Assembly: GCF_900107795.1 (NCBI RefSeq)
Contig: NZ_FNRL01000009.1
Span: 62,001 to 126,000, forward strand
Direction of reading: 5' to 3'
DNA from: Chitinophaga terrae (ex Kim and Jung 2007)
Lineage (GTDB): Bacteria > Bacteroidota > Bacteroidia > Chitinophagales > Chitinophagaceae
DNA length: 64,000 nucleotides
Positions 16,612-26,297 of the stretch are shown here, piece after piece (position 1 is the stretch's first letter; every line of letters begins with the position of its first letter). Under the pieces are notes generated by a model. The model did not search any database, had not been told where the DNA came from, and saw nothing but the letters and a program-made list of their open reading frames with translations. A program made the position numbers and the translations under genes.

Positions 16612-17739
16612 CTAAGCAGGTTGCAGCATGCTTTTCACCCGGTCGTTCACTATTTGTCCGCCGTGTGTGATGCAGGCACCTTTTACGATTTCGTCTTCAA
16701 ACCTGAGAATTGCCTGACCGTCTTTATCCAGTATCAGTTTCAGGAAATTCAGGACGTTTTTAGCATATAGCTTGCTGGCATCTGCTGGCATGGCAGCCGG
16801 CAGGTTGGAGTTACCGATAATGGTAACGCCGTTATGCACTTTGGATTCGTTATTGACAGTAAGCGTAGTATTGCCGCCGGTGGCAGCTGCCAGGTCGATG
16901 ATCACAGAGCCGGGTTTCATAGTATTTATCATCTCTGTGGAAATCAATACAGGCGCCGGTTTGCCGGGTATCTGCGCTGTAGTGATCACAATATCTGCTT
17001 TGGTTATGCTTTCGGCTATACGTTGCTGTTGTTGTTGCTTATAAGATTCACTTTGTTCTACTGCGTACCCGCCTGCCCTGGAAGCATCGGCGGCGCCTTC
17101 AACTTCCACGAATTTGGCGCCCAGGCTCATTACTTCTTCTTTCACCGCCGGGCGGGTGTCAAAGACTTCTACTACTGCCCCCAACCTTCTTGCCGTGGCA
17201 ATGGCCTGCAAGCCTGCCACGCCGGCGCCTAATATGAGCGCCTTTGCAGGGGCAATACTGCCTGCAGCGGTCATTAACATGGGAAAATAACGGGAATAGG
17301 TATATGCCGCCAATAATACAGCTTTATAACCGGCTATGCTGGCCTGGGAACTGAGTACATCCATGCTTTGCGCCCTCGTGGTGCGGGGAATGGCATCCAG
17401 GCTGAAAGTGGTGATACCGTTGGCGGCCCATTGTTCCACCTCGGCGAGGCGATAGAGAGGTTGTAATATGCCGACCAGGATTTTTCCTGAAAGCGCGGGA
17501 AACAGGTTGGGTTCGGGAGGCTGAAGGGTCAGGATAATATCTGCTTTGGCGATGATCTCCGCAGCGGAAGTGATCACTGCGCCGGCCTCTGTATAGGCTT
17601 GATCGTTATACCAGGCGGCAGCGCCGGCATCCTGCTCCACCCACACGGTTACCGACATCTGTTGCAGTTGTTTTACCACTTCGGGCGTTAATGATACCCT
17701 GGTTTCGCCGTTTCTTTCTTTCAAAATTCCTGCGATCAT
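16612..17739 (-). CDS. pntAA: NAD(P) transhydrogenase subunit alpha, soluble NAD-binding part
   Basis: The NAD(H)-binding dI domain of the proton-translocating transhydrogenase. The true start is the ATG at 17739, giving MIAGILKERNGETRVSLTPE and 375 aa; the frame open to 17979 lies inside the neighbouring hemG. Motifs include the alanine-dehydrogenase-like ALILGAGVAGLQAIATARRLGA-type Rossmann turn and SVIIDLAAATGGN. A poly-glutamine stretch of six occurs in the middle, at a surface loop. It follows hemG by 62 nt on the same strand. Confidence 0.96.
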   Translation of the reverse strand: MIAGILKERNGETRVSLTPEVVKQLQQMSVTVWVEQDAGAAAWYNDQAYTEAGAVITSAAEIIAKADIILTLQPPEPNLFPALSGKILVGILQPLYRLAEVEQWAANGITTFSLDAIPRTTRAQSMDVLSSQASIAGYKAVLLAAYTYSRYFPMLMTAAGSIAPAKALILGAGVAGLQAIATARRLGAVVEVFDTRPAVKEEVMSLGAKFVEVEGAADASRAGGYAVEQSESYKQQQQQRIAESITKADIVITTAQIPGKPAPVLISTEMINTMKPGSVIIDLAAATGGNTTLTVNNESKVHNGVTIIGNSNLPAAMPADASKLYAKNVLNFLKLILDKDGQAILRFEDEIVKGACITHGGQIVNDRVKSMLQPA

Positions 17740-17801
17740 CTGGTGGAGATTTATACTGGAATTTAAACAAAAAATGCCAACAACCCACCAAATTTCAACA
17801 G

Positions 17802-19148
17802 CTATTTTTTCTTCAGCGTTGCCGCAAGGGTAACCGCATCCTGCAACAATGCAGGAATAGCAACGCCCTGGAGATAATTTCCTTTGATATGAATTCCGGG
17901 ATATTTTTTTTCGAATTGTGCTGCGGCTGCCCTTATTTCTCCATATCCGGCATTGAACTGCGGAATGGCTTTGTTCCATTTACGGAAACGCATCAACGTT
18001 GGCGGCGCCGTTAAGTTTAAAAGAGAGGTGATCTCCAGTTCTATCTTATCCTGCAATTCCTGGTCGCTCAACTGGTCGAAAAAATGTTCCTGCCTTGCTC
18101 CCCCGGTAAAGATCGTCAGCAAACTTTTGCCAGCAGGCGCTTTCTCAGGGAAAATAGCGCTGTTGCAGATAACGCCAAGGAAATGCAGGTTCTCTGCATG
18201 GGGCGCCAGGAACCCGAATCCTTCAATGGGGTTCGGCATTGCGCGGGTATCGATCCCCATATGCAATACTCCCATCCTTGGGTAATGAATACTGTTTAAT
18301 CCGGCGGCCAGGCGGTCATCCAACGACCGGATCATAGCCGCTGCCTGGTAAGCCGGTGTGGTAATAACAACTGCGCCTGCATCGAAAGAGACTTTTGTTC
18401 CTTCGTGCATTGCTTCTACTTTATAGCCTCCGGCAGTTTGCCGGATTGCAGTTACTTCACAATTAATTTTTGCCGGCGTTTGCAGCAAAGCCGCCAGCCT
18501 GTCTGTAAGCGCCTGGTTGCCTCCGCGGAAACTGATGATCTTCCTGCCGCTCATTACGCCTTTTTCTTTCATCAGTCCCTTTGTTACGCTACCATAGGTC
18601 TTCTCCCATTTCGGCAACATGGGCAATACTTCTCCTACGCTCAGTTTATCGGGATTTCCTGCGTAAATACCCGATAACACAGGATCAAACACATAATCCG
18701 CAATCTCTTTGTTAAACCGCCTGCTGATAAACGCTGTTACTGTTTCTTCTGCGTTTGTAAAAGCAGGTTTCCTGAAACGTTCTGTAAACAAGCGCCATTT
18801 GCCGGCGCCACTGAGATAGGAAGATGATAAAATTTTAACGGGATGTGGAGAAACAGCATGCAATTGGCCATTGCGCACAAGGAACCGGTTTTTGCTGGCC
18901 GCCGAGGCTTGCATGATACTGTCTGAAAGTCCCAGTTCTTCAAATAGCTGTAAAATCTCAGGCGATGCGGCGATGGTATTTGCGCCTGCATCCATTTCAA
19001 AACCTGCTTCATGGAAAGAGGTCATTACTCCTCCTGCTCTTGAAGACGCTTCCAGCAACAGGTACGGCACCTGTTGTTTTTGTAACTGGTACGCGATAGC
19101 CAGCCCGGAAATACCGGCGCCTATTATCAAAACGGGTTGTTCAGACAT
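17802..19148 (-). CDS. hemG: Protoporphyrinogen oxidase (HemY-type, FAD)
   Basis: Oxidises protoporphyrinogen IX to protoporphyrin IX, the penultimate heme step. The FAD-binding N-terminus VLIIGAGISGLAIAYQLQ, the following GGVMTSF region, and the C-terminal IKGNYLQGVAIPALLQDA match the oxygen-dependent HemY class, here called hemG as in current databases. From the ATG at 19148 the protein is 448 aa. It begins 14 nt after the hemH stop and is cotranscribed with it. In this order the enzyme and its successor ferrochelatase are made together. Confidence 0.95.
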   Translation of the reverse strand: MSEQPVLIIGAGISGLAIAYQLQKQQVPYLLLEASSRAGGVMTSFHEAGFEMDAGANTIAASPEILQLFEELGLSDSIMQASAASKNRFLVRNGQLHAVSPHPVKILSSSYLSGAGKWRLFTERFRKPAFTNAEETVTAFISRRFNKEIADYVFDPVLSGIYAGNPDKLSVGEVLPMLPKWEKTYGSVTKGLMKEKGVMSGRKIISFRGGNQALTDRLAALLQTPAKINCEVTAIRQTAGGYKVEAMHEGTKVSFDAGAVVITTPAYQAAAMIRSLDDRLAAGLNSIHYPRMGVLHMGIDTRAMPNPIEGFGFLAPHAENLHFLGVICNSAIFPEKAPAGKSLLTIFTGGARQEHFFDQLSDQELQDKIELEITSLLNLTAPPTLMRFRKWNKAIPQFNAGYGEIRAAAAQFEKKYPGIHIKGNYLQGVAIPALLQDAVTLAATLKKK

Positions 19149-19162
19149 ATAAAAGAGTTTGG

Positions 19163-20197
19163 CTATTGTGCAATGATCTGCTCGCAATATTTAACCACTG
19201 CCTTCACCCACAACGGATGGATGTTCAGGCAGGGGATCATAGTGAAAGATTCGCCTCCGCTGTTGAGGAAAGTATGTTTTCCTTCCACTGCAATTTCTTC
19301 CAGTGTTTCCAGGCAATCGGATACAAAGGCCGGGCAAACAACCAGCAGTCTTTTCTTTCCTTCAGATGGCAAAGTTTCTAATACGTTGGCTGTATATGGT
19401 TTGATCCATTCTTCCCTTCCGAGCCTCGACTGGAATGAAATACCCCATTTTTCCCTGGGCAGTCCCAGTTGCCGGGCTACCAGTTCGGCTGTAACGGTCA
19501 CCTGGTGCCGGTAACAGTATTTATGCGCCGGGGAGGCAACATGGCAGCAATCGTTCACTTTCAGGCAGTGCGCGCCGGTTATATCGCCTTTGTAGATATG
19601 CCTTTCAGGAACGCCGTGGTAGCTGAACAATACGTAGTCATAGTCCTGTTGCAGGTATGGACGCATACTTTCAGCCATTGCATTGATGTAGTCAGGCTCA
19701 TCGTAGAAAGGAGGTATAATGGAAAGTTTGAATTTATATTTCTTCTTTTTGTGCACTTCTTCCGCGTATACAGCCGCTGTTTCGTATGACGACATGGCAT
19801 AATGCGGATATAGCGGCAGCACTATCACTTCCTTGAGATTGGGATTCTCTTTCAACAGGTTATTGTAAGCAACTTCAGGGCTTGGATTCCCGTATCGCAT
19901 GGCTATCTGCACAGGAATTTCCATATCGTTCTGCACTGCTTTCTGTAATTGTTTTGTCAGCACGATCAGCGGAGATCCTTCTTCCCACCAGATCGAAGCG
20001 TAGGCTTCAGCAGATTTTGGAGCTCTGCGCGGAACAATGATGCCTTCTATCAGGATCTTCCGAAAAAGCCAGGGATAATCGATCACTCTTTTATCCATCA
20101 GAAACTCTATCAGGTAACGCTTTACATCAGGTACCGCTGTTGAATCAGGCGATCCCAGGTTCATCAAAACTATTCCTACGTCAGATTTAGCTGCCAT
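19163..20197 (-). CDS. hemH: Ferrochelatase
   Basis: Inserts ferrous iron into protoporphyrin IX to form protoheme. The catalytic histidine lies in SYHGVPERH (H194), with VLMNLGSPDS at the N-terminus and VVCPAFVSDCLETLEEI near the C-terminus. 344 aa is normal. After the catalytic histidine a loop carries C211, C217, C218 and C228, which resembles the internal cysteine groups that hold a [2Fe-2S] cluster in some bacterial ferrochelatases; this is only an inference. The -7 box TACTTTTG lies 16 nt before the ATG, divergent from hemA. Confidence 0.97.
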   Translation of the reverse strand: MAAKSDVGIVLMNLGSPDSTAVPDVKRYLIEFLMDKRVIDYPWLFRKILIEGIIVPRRAPKSAEAYASIWWEEGSPLIVLTKQLQKAVQNDMEIPVQIAMRYGNPSPEVAYNNLLKENPNLKEVIVLPLYPHYAMSSYETAAVYAEEVHKKKKYKFKLSIIPPFYDEPDYINAMAESMRPYLQQDYDYVLFSYHGVPERHIYKGDITGAHCLKVNDCCHVASPAHKYCYRHQVTVTAELVARQLGLPREKWGISFQSRLGREEWIKPYTANVLETLPSEGKKRLLVVCPAFVSDCLETLEEIAVEGKHTFLNSGGESFTMIPCLNIHPLWVKAVVKYCEQIIAQ

Positions 20198-20213
20198 TTT
20201 GTATAAATTGCAG

Positions 20214-20221
20214 CAAAAGTA
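20214..20221 (-). promoter_or_regulatory. -7 box for hemH (TACTTTTG)
   Basis: Exact TAnnTTTG on the minus strand, 16 nt before the hemH ATG. It has the same octamer as the divergent hemA promoter. Confidence 0.75.
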
Positions 20222-20264
20222 AAGAATAAAAATTTAGCAGTGAACACCCGGCTGCGAGCTTTAA

Positions 20265-20352
20265 ATGTCATCTTATTGTAAAGGCAAAAACTGATAAAAA
20301 TCATTTTTTCCTGCTATTAATTACCAGTGCCAGAAATGACACACTAATGACA
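20265..20352. promoter_or_regulatory. Repeated TGTCAT/ATGACA sites between hemH and hemA
   Basis: ATGTCAT at 20265-20271 is mirrored by two direct copies, ATGACA at 20336-20341 and 20347-20352, whose starts are 11 bp apart (one helical turn). They lie between the two hem promoters and could be a regulator's operator. No regulator can be assigned. Confidence 0.35.
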
Positions 20353-20383
20353 GCCTAATACGCTTGTTTGGGGCGTAGGAAAG

Positions 20384-20391
20384 TACTTTTG
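20384..20391 (+). promoter_or_regulatory. -7 box for the hemACDEFBL operon (TACTTTTG)
   Basis: Exact TAnnTTTG, 23 nt before the hemA ATG. TTG at 20364-20366 is a possible -33 element, 17 bp upstream. Confidence 0.75.
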
Positions 20392-20414
20392 CAACCGGAA
20401 GCTTATATTAGAAC

Positions 20415-21668
20415 ATGCAGGTCAGTCATTCAAAAGAAATAGCAAATTTTCATATTGTTGGCATCAACTATAAGAAAACCGACGCTGCTATCAGAGGATT
20501 GTTCGCCATTAATCCAACTCAGTATCAACAATTGCTGGCACGGGCAAAATCAGATGAATTAAACGATTTATTTGTTCTCTCCACCTGTAACAGGACTGAA
20601 GTATACGGATTTGCATCACATCCTGATCAGCTGATCGAATTGCTATCAAAGGAAACAATCGGCGAAAGAAGCCATTTAGATGAAATCGCATATATCAAAT
20701 CCGGAGAAGAAGCTATCAGGCATCTTTACCAGGTAGGTACCGGACTTGATTCCCAGATCCTCGGTGATTATGAAATCATTGGGCAGATCCGTAGTGCCGC
20801 CAAATTTGCCAAATCGCACAACAGCCTGGGAGGATTCCTCGAAAGGCTGGTGAACAGTGTTTCACAGGTTTCCAAATTGATCAAAACAGAAACCGGGTTG
20901 AGTAAAGGTACCGTGTCCGTTGCTTTTGCAACCGTAAGGATGATAGAAAAAATCTGCCCGGACATCAAACATAAAAAAATCGTGTTGGTAGGCGTAGGAA
21001 AAATAGGCCGCAACACCTGTAAAAATATGATAGAATACCTGGGCGTGAAAGAGATCACCCTGATCAACCGCACCCTCCAGGTAGCTGCCGACTTTGCCGA
21101 AGAAAACGGGTTGCGCTACGCGCCATACGAACAACTGAGCGAAGAACTGGCAAAAGCAGATGTGATCCTGGTGGCATCCAATGCCCCGCATCCTACTGTT
21201 TTACCAGCTCATTTCACCACTTCAGCGCCTAAAGTAGTAATAGACCTCTCTATCCCCTTCAATGTTGATCCTGCTGTAAAAGAGCTGCCGCACGTTACTA
21301 TGGTGAACGTAGACGAACTCTCGAAAGTACAGGACGAAACTTTGCAGAACAGGTTGGGAGAAGTGCCGAAAGCTTTATCTATCATCGAAGAGCACATGGA
21401 AGAATTCCTGTACTGGCACAAGATGCGTAAACACGCGGTAGTACTGAAAGCAGTGAAAGACAAACTGCAGGAGATACATACCCGCGAGATCCTCCAGCAA
21501 AAGAACGGGGATCATTACAACCTGGAAGATATTGAACTGGTATCTTCCCGCATCATCCAGAAAATGATTAATCTCATGGCCGGCAAAGTAAGAAAGGAAG
21601 CAGAGAAAAGCGACCAATACATTGCCATGATCAATGATATTTTTGAGACAGGAGTTAACCAGGACTAA
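20415..21668 (+). CDS. hemA: Glutamyl-tRNA reductase
   Basis: First committed step of C5-route heme synthesis: reduces Glu-tRNA to glutamate-1-semialdehyde with NADPH. The nucleophilic cysteine is C58 in STCNRTEVYG. The NADPH domain carries IVLVGVGKIGRNTC, and the C-terminal dimerisation domain is rich in charged helices. 417 aa is normal. It heads a seven-gene operon, with hemC starting 2 nt after its stop. Its product is passed to HemL, encoded by the last gene of the same operon. Confidence 0.97.
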   Translation: MQVSHSKEIANFHIVGINYKKTDAAIRGLFAINPTQYQQLLARAKSDELNDLFVLSTCNRTEVYGFASHPDQLIELLSKETIGERSHLDEIAYIKSGEEAIRHLYQVGTGLDSQILGDYEIIGQIRSAAKFAKSHNSLGGFLERLVNSVSQVSKLIKTETGLSKGTVSVAFATVRMIEKICPDIKHKKIVLVGVGKIGRNTCKNMIEYLGVKEITLINRTLQVAADFAEENGLRYAPYEQLSEELAKADVILVASNAPHPTVLPAHFTTSAPKVVIDLSIPFNVDPAVKELPHVTMVNVDELSKVQDETLQNRLGEVPKALSIIEEHMEEFLYWHKMRKHAVVLKAVKDKLQEIHTREILQQKNGDHYNLEDIELVSSRIIQKMINLMAGKVRKEAEKSDQYIAMINDIFETGVNQD

Positions 21669-21670
21669 AC

Positions 21671-22591
21671 ATGGATAAAGTTATCAGGATTGGCACCAGA
21701 GAGAGTCAGCTGGCCTTATGGCAGGCGCACCAGGTAAACAATCATCTTATTGCACAAGGCTATCGTACAGCCCTTGTACCTATCAAAAGTGAAGGCGATA
21801 TAGATCTTGTTACCCCGCTGTATGAGATCGGCGTTCAGGGTATCTTCACTAAAAGCCTCGACCTCGCATTACTCAATAACCGGATCGATATAGCGGTACA
21901 CTCCCTGAAAGATGTTCCCACTCAACTGCCGCAAGGAATTCAACAGGCTGCCGTTCTGGAAAGAGGCCCTGTTAAAGACCTGCTGGTATATAAAACCAAT
22001 CCCGATTTCCTTCAGCAACCTGGTTATGTTGCCGCTATCGCTACCAGCAGCGTACGCAGGAAAGCACAATGGCTCCGCAAATACCCGCAACACCAGATAT
22101 TCAACCTGCGAGGCAATGTGAACACCCGCCTGAAGAAACTGGCGGACGAACCATGGGATGGCGCTATCTTCGCCGCTGCCGGACTGGAAAGGATCAACGT
22201 ACGCCCTGAAACTTCCATAGAACTCGACTGGATGCTGCCTGCTCCCGCACAAGGCGCAGTAGTAGCAGTTTGCAGGGAGAACGACACCTTCTGCCTGGAA
22301 GCCTGCGCAGCTTTTAACCACGCTCCTACAGCACTGGCCACACAAATAGAAAGAGCATTCTTACGCACCCTGATGGGCGGTTGCACCACCCCCATCAGCG
22401 CTTTTGCATATATAGAAAACAACACCGTTCATTTTGAAGGCGAACTTTGCAGCCTCGATGGATCTAAATTCTTCCAAACCTCCCGGAAGGCCGGAATAGA
22501 CGATGCGAACAACATAGGATACGATGCTGCCCAGGAAATATTAGCTCAGGGAGGAGCTGAAGTAGTAGCAGAGATCAGAAATGCAAAATAA
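21671..22591 (+). CDS. hemC: Hydroxymethylbilane synthase
   Basis: Joins four porphobilinogen molecules into the linear tetrapyrrole hydroxymethylbilane. It begins IRIGTRESQLALWQA, has the catalytic aspartate D81 in HSLKDVP, the arginines of SSVRRKAQ, and the cysteine that carries the dipyrromethane cofactor at C238 (LMGGCTTPISAF). 306 aa is the usual length. Its 3' end overlaps hemD by 11 nt, implying translational coupling with the enzyme that uses its unstable product. Confidence 0.97.
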   Translation: MDKVIRIGTRESQLALWQAHQVNNHLIAQGYRTALVPIKSEGDIDLVTPLYEIGVQGIFTKSLDLALLNNRIDIAVHSLKDVPTQLPQGIQQAAVLERGPVKDLLVYKTNPDFLQQPGYVAAIATSSVRRKAQWLRKYPQHQIFNLRGNVNTRLKKLADEPWDGAIFAAAGLERINVRPETSIELDWMLPAPAQGAVVAVCRENDTFCLEACAAFNHAPTALATQIERAFLRTLMGGCTTPISAFAYIENNTVHFEGELCSLDGSKFFQTSRKAGIDDANNIGYDAAQEILAQGGAEVVAEIRNAK

Positions 22592-23330
22592 AACGTATCG
22601 CATATTATGTACAAGGCCATTATCAGCATCTCTTATTGAAGCTGCTACCAGCAATGGCATACAGGTAGAAGTAAAGGAGTTTATCCAGATACGACCGCTG
22701 ATAGACGAACGCCTGCTGGGTACAGAAAACCTGCTCTCCGTTTTTGCACATGACGATTCCAGGGCACAGGTATTTACAAGCGCCAACGCAGTAAAAACGC
22801 TGGAATTCACCTACTTCAACCGGCCCGATACCTACTATGCGATAGCTAATATGCAGGTCTGCTGCATTGACGGCAATACATTAAAACAGGTAGAAAAGCA
22901 TTTTCAAAATTGCAGGGTCCTGGCTACAGCCTCTTATGGCAAAGACCTGGCAGAAAAGATCCTGGCACTGCCACAGATCAGGGAAGTGAATTTCTTCTGC
23001 GGATCGCAACGCCGCGACGAATTACCAGGCATCCTTACCGCCGGCGGCATAAAAGTGAATGAGTATGTGATCTACGAAAACATACCTGTTCCGACAGTTG
23101 CCGGAAGCGAATACGACGGCATCCTGTTCTTCAGTCCCAGCGCGGTAAAAAGCTTTTTTTCCGCCAACCGCATACCGCCTGCTACCGTATGCTTCGCCAT
23201 TGGCAGCACAACGGCCCGGGCACTGGAAGAACATACAGATAACAAAATTATTTCCAGCACCTATACAAGTGAAGAAAGTATGGTGCAAACAGCTATATTT
23301 TATTTTAACAACATTAACTGTTACGAATGA
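22581..23330 (+). CDS. hemD: Uroporphyrinogen-III synthase
   Basis: Cyclises hydroxymethylbilane and inverts ring D to give uroporphyrinogen III. The family is poorly conserved in sequence; the call rests on the 249-aa length, the duplicated alpha/beta layout, the motifs [13 protein letters not shown] and [18 protein letters not shown], the [12 protein letters not shown] segment, and the position between hemC and hemE. It overlaps hemC by 11 nt and hemE by 4 nt. Confidence 0.92.
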   Translation: MQNKTYRILCTRPLSASLIEAATSNGIQVEVKEFIQIRPLIDERLLGTENLLSVFAHDDSRAQVFTSANAVKTLEFTYFNRPDTYYAIANMQVCCIDGNTLKQVEKHFQNCRVLATASYGKDLAEKILALPQIREVNFFCGSQRRDELPGILTAGGIKVNEYVIYENIPVPTVAGSEYDGILFFSPSAVKSFFSANRIPPATVCFAIGSTTARALEEHTDNKIISSTYTSEESMVQTAIFYFNNINCYE

Positions 23331-24355
23331 GTGCATTGAAGAACGACTTACTGCTCAGGGCCCTGAAAGGTGAAACTGTAGAACGTACGCCCGTATGGAT
23401 GATGCGTCAGGCTGGCCGTTACCTGCCTGATTATATCAAACTGCGGGATAAATACTCTTTCTTTGAACGTTGCGAAAACCCTGAACTGGCCACAGAGATC
23501 ACGGTAATGCCTGTAGACCAGGTAGGCGTGGATGCTGCTATTATTTTTTCTGATATCCTGGTTGTACCGCAGGCAATGGGACTGGAAGTGCAACTGGTAG
23601 AAAAAGTAGGTCCTCTTCTTCCTTCTCCTGTCAAAACAGCCGCAGATCTGCAACGTATCTGTGTGCCCGATGTACATGAACGTCTTCACTACGTTTTTGA
23701 TGCACTGAAATTAACCAAACAAACCCTGGCAGGCCGGGTTCCGCTCATCGGTTTTGCCGGTGCGCCATGGACGATCCTCTGCTACATGGTACAGGGTAAA
23801 GGTTCCAAAACATTTGATGAAGCAAAGGCATTCTGCTACCAGCAACCAGCGGTAGCGCACCAGTTGCTGCAAATGATCACTGATACTACCATCGCTTACC
23901 TGAAAGCACAAGTTGCCGCTGGCGCCGATACGGTACAGGTATTCGATTCATGGGGCGGATTATTGAGCCCGCAGGATTTCGAAACTTTCTCTTTACATTA
24001 TATCAGGCAGATTGTTGCTGAAATGAAAACAGTTTGCCCGACCATCATATTTGCCAAAGGCGCCTGGTTCGCACTGGAAGACATGGCCGCTACAGGCGCT
24101 CATGGATTGGGTATCGACTGGTGTATCAAACCAGCGCTGGCCCGCCAGTTTGCAGGCGAAAACGTGGCATTGCAGGGAAATTTTGACCCGGCAAAACTGC
24201 TGGCTCCTATCCCGGAAATTGAAAGATCAGTGAAAGAAATGCTGAAAGGATTTGGCCGCCAGCGATACATCGCCAACCTGGGCCATGGCATCCTGCCTAA
24301 TGTACCGGTAGATCATGCCAAAGCATTTGTAGAAACAGTTAAAGCACACGGATAA
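23327..24355 (+). CDS. hemE: Uroporphyrinogen decarboxylase
   Basis: Removes the four acetate carboxyl groups of uroporphyrinogen III. The family signature [17 protein letters not shown] near the N-terminus holds the two catalytic-site arginines, and the second signature [14 protein letters not shown] is intact. 342 aa is normal. The start ATG overlaps the hemD stop (ATGA), and hemF begins 4 nt after its stop. Confidence 0.97.
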   Translation: MSALKNDLLLRALKGETVERTPVWMMRQAGRYLPDYIKLRDKYSFFERCENPELATEITVMPVDQVGVDAAIIFSDILVVPQAMGLEVQLVEKVGPLLPSPVKTAADLQRICVPDVHERLHYVFDALKLTKQTLAGRVPLIGFAGAPWTILCYMVQGKGSKTFDEAKAFCYQQPAVAHQLLQMITDTTIAYLKAQVAAGADTVQVFDSWGGLLSPQDFETFSLHYIRQIVAEMKTVCPTIIFAKGAWFALEDMAATGAHGLGIDWCIKPALARQFAGENVALQGNFDPAKLLAPIPEIERSVKEMLKGFGRQRYIANLGHGILPNVPVDHAKAFVETVKAHG

Positions 24356-24359
24356 GCAA

Positions 24360-25280
24360 ATGGCTATAAAAGAAGAATTCATATCATTTATTCATGGGTT
24401 GCAGGACGAGATCTGCGCTGCCTTCGAAAAGATAGACGGCAAAGCAGTTTTCCGCGAAGATCCATGGCAACGGCCTGGAGGCGGCGGAGGTAAAACCCGT
24501 ACCATCGCCAACGGGAATGTGTTTGAAAAAGGCGGCGTAAGCACTTCAGTGGTACACGGACTTCTGCCAGAAGCAATGGCACAGCAGTTTGGCGTCGGCA
24601 ACAGCCAGTTCATGGCCTGCGGCATTTCACTGGTGATGCACCCGCTCAATCCTTTTGTGCCTACCGTGCATGCCAATTTCCGGTATTTCGAGTTATACAA
24701 TGAGGACGGAAGGCTGAAGGACAGCTGGTTTGGCGGCGGAGCAGACCTGACGCCCTATTACATGGAAGAAGAAGACGGACGTCATTTTCACCAGACCTTC
24801 AAAGAAGCCTGCGACCAGTTTGGCGCCGATCTTTATCCTAAATACAAACAGCAATGCGATGAATATTTCGTGAACAGGCACCGTAATAACGAAGCACGCG
24901 GAATTGGCGGCATCTTTTACGATTACCTGCGCCCGAATGCCGACAGAACTGCGGAAACATTACTGGCATTTTCGAAAGCCAATGGGAACGCATTTCTTAA
25001 ATCATATCTGCCTATCGTAGAAAAAACGAAAGATATGCCGTACAACGACCGGCACAGAAGCTGGCAGGCGTACAGGCGTGGCAGGTACGTAGAGTTCAAC
25101 CTGATACATGACAGGGGTACCCTGTTCGGGCTGAAAACCAATGGCCGTACAGAGTCTATCCTGATGAGCCTTCCCCCTCTTGCCCGCTGGGAATATGATT
25201 TTCACCCGGAGCCAGGCAGCGAGGAAGCAAAGATGGTAGAGTTCCTGGTACCGCGTAACTGGATACAACACGCTGACTAA
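24360..25280 (+). CDS. hemF: Oxygen-dependent coproporphyrinogen-III oxidase
   Basis: Oxidatively decarboxylates coproporphyrinogen III to protoporphyrinogen IX using molecular oxygen. It contains GGGGGKTRTIANGNVFEKGG, WFGGGADLTPYY and RRGRYVEFNLIHDRGTLFGL, all hallmark segments. 306 aa is standard. An oxygen-dependent enzyme, with no hemN copy in the cluster, suggests an aerobic lifestyle, although a hemN elsewhere cannot be excluded. Confidence 0.97.
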   Translation: MAIKEEFISFIHGLQDEICAAFEKIDGKAVFREDPWQRPGGGGGKTRTIANGNVFEKGGVSTSVVHGLLPEAMAQQFGVGNSQFMACGISLVMHPLNPFVPTVHANFRYFELYNEDGRLKDSWFGGGADLTPYYMEEEDGRHFHQTFKEACDQFGADLYPKYKQQCDEYFVNRHRNNEARGIGGIFYDYLRPNADRTAETLLAFSKANGNAFLKSYLPIVEKTKDMPYNDRHRSWQAYRRGRYVEFNLIHDRGTLFGLKTNGRTESILMSLPPLARWEYDFHPEPGSEEAKMVEFLVPRNWIQHAD

Positions 25281-25301
25281 TATATAAAAGCAAAAATTTT
25301 T

Positions 25302-26279
25302 ATGGCGATGATCAGAAGAAACAGAATTTTAAGAGTATCTCCGGCCATTCGTGCAATGGTTGCGGAAACAATTTTAACGCCTGGCGATTTTATAGCGCCG
25401 TTATTTGTAACCGAAGGAGAGAATGTGAAGGAAGAGATCAGCTCAATGCCGGGGTACTTCAGGTATTCACTGGATCTTACCGTTAAAGAAGCAAAAGAAT
25501 TGTGGGGCCTGGGCATTAAAAGTGTATTGCTCTTTGTTAAAGCGCCCGATAGCGTAAAAGATAATAAAGGAACAGAAGCAGTAAATCCCAACGGTTTAAT
25601 GCAACGTTCTATCCGCGCCATCAAAGATGCGATCCCTGATATGGTTGTAATGACGGATGTAGCGCTGGACCCTTATTCTTCGTACGGCCATGACGGTATC
25701 GTGGAAGGTACGCAGATCGTTAACGATCCTACCGTAGAAGTGCTGGCCCGCATGAGCCTCAGCCATGCGCAGGCGGGAGCCGATTTCGTTGCGCCAAGCG
25801 ATATGATGGATGGCCGTATCCTGGCTATCAGGAATATACTGGAAGAAAACGGGTTCGTTAATACAGGCATCATGGCTTACAGCGCCAAATACGCATCCTG
25901 CTTCTATGGCCCGTTCCGCGATGCGCTGGATTCCGCGCCGGGATTCGGGGACAAGAAAACCTACCAGATGGATTACGCCAATTCCCGCGAGGCTATCAAG
26001 GAAACCATGATGGATATTGAAGAAGGAGCGGATATAGTGATGGTTAAACCAGCTATGGCGTATATGGACATCATCAGCATCCTGAAACAACGTGTAACCG
26101 TACCTGTTAGTGCCTACCATGTAAGCGGCGAATATTCCATGATCAAAGCGGCGGCTGAAAGAGGCTGGCTGGACGAAAACAAGGCTATCCTGGAAAGTTT
26201 AACAGGTCTGAAACGGGCAGGCGCCGACCTGATCGCTACTTACTTTGCGAAGGATGCAGTAAAATTGCTGAATAAATAA
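25302..26279 (+). CDS. hemB: Porphobilinogen synthase (delta-aminolevulinate dehydratase)
   Basis: Condenses two 5-aminolevulinate molecules to porphobilinogen. The two Schiff-base lysines are K196 (MAYSAKYAS) and K249 (VMVKPAMAY). The metal-site segment reads DVALDPYSSYGHDG: the three zinc cysteines of the E. coli type are Ala, Asp and Asp here (residues 121, 123, 131), so this is a zinc-free, probably magnesium-type enzyme. 325 aa. It lies 21 nt after hemF and 18 nt before hemL. Confidence 0.97.
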   Translation: MAMIRRNRILRVSPAIRAMVAETILTPGDFIAPLFVTEGENVKEEISSMPGYFRYSLDLTVKEAKELWGLGIKSVLLFVKAPDSVKDNKGTEAVNPNGLMQRSIRAIKDAIPDMVVMTDVALDPYSSYGHDGIVEGTQIVNDPTVEVLARMSLSHAQAGADFVAPSDMMDGRILAIRNILEENGFVNTGIMAYSAKYASCFYGPFRDALDSAPGFGDKKTYQMDYANSREAIKETMMDIEEGADIVMVKPAMAYMDIISILKQRVTVPVSAYHVSGEYSMIKAAAERGWLDENKAILESLTGLKRAGADLIATYFAKDAVKLLNK

Positions 26280-26297
26280 TTATCAAAATACACCAGG

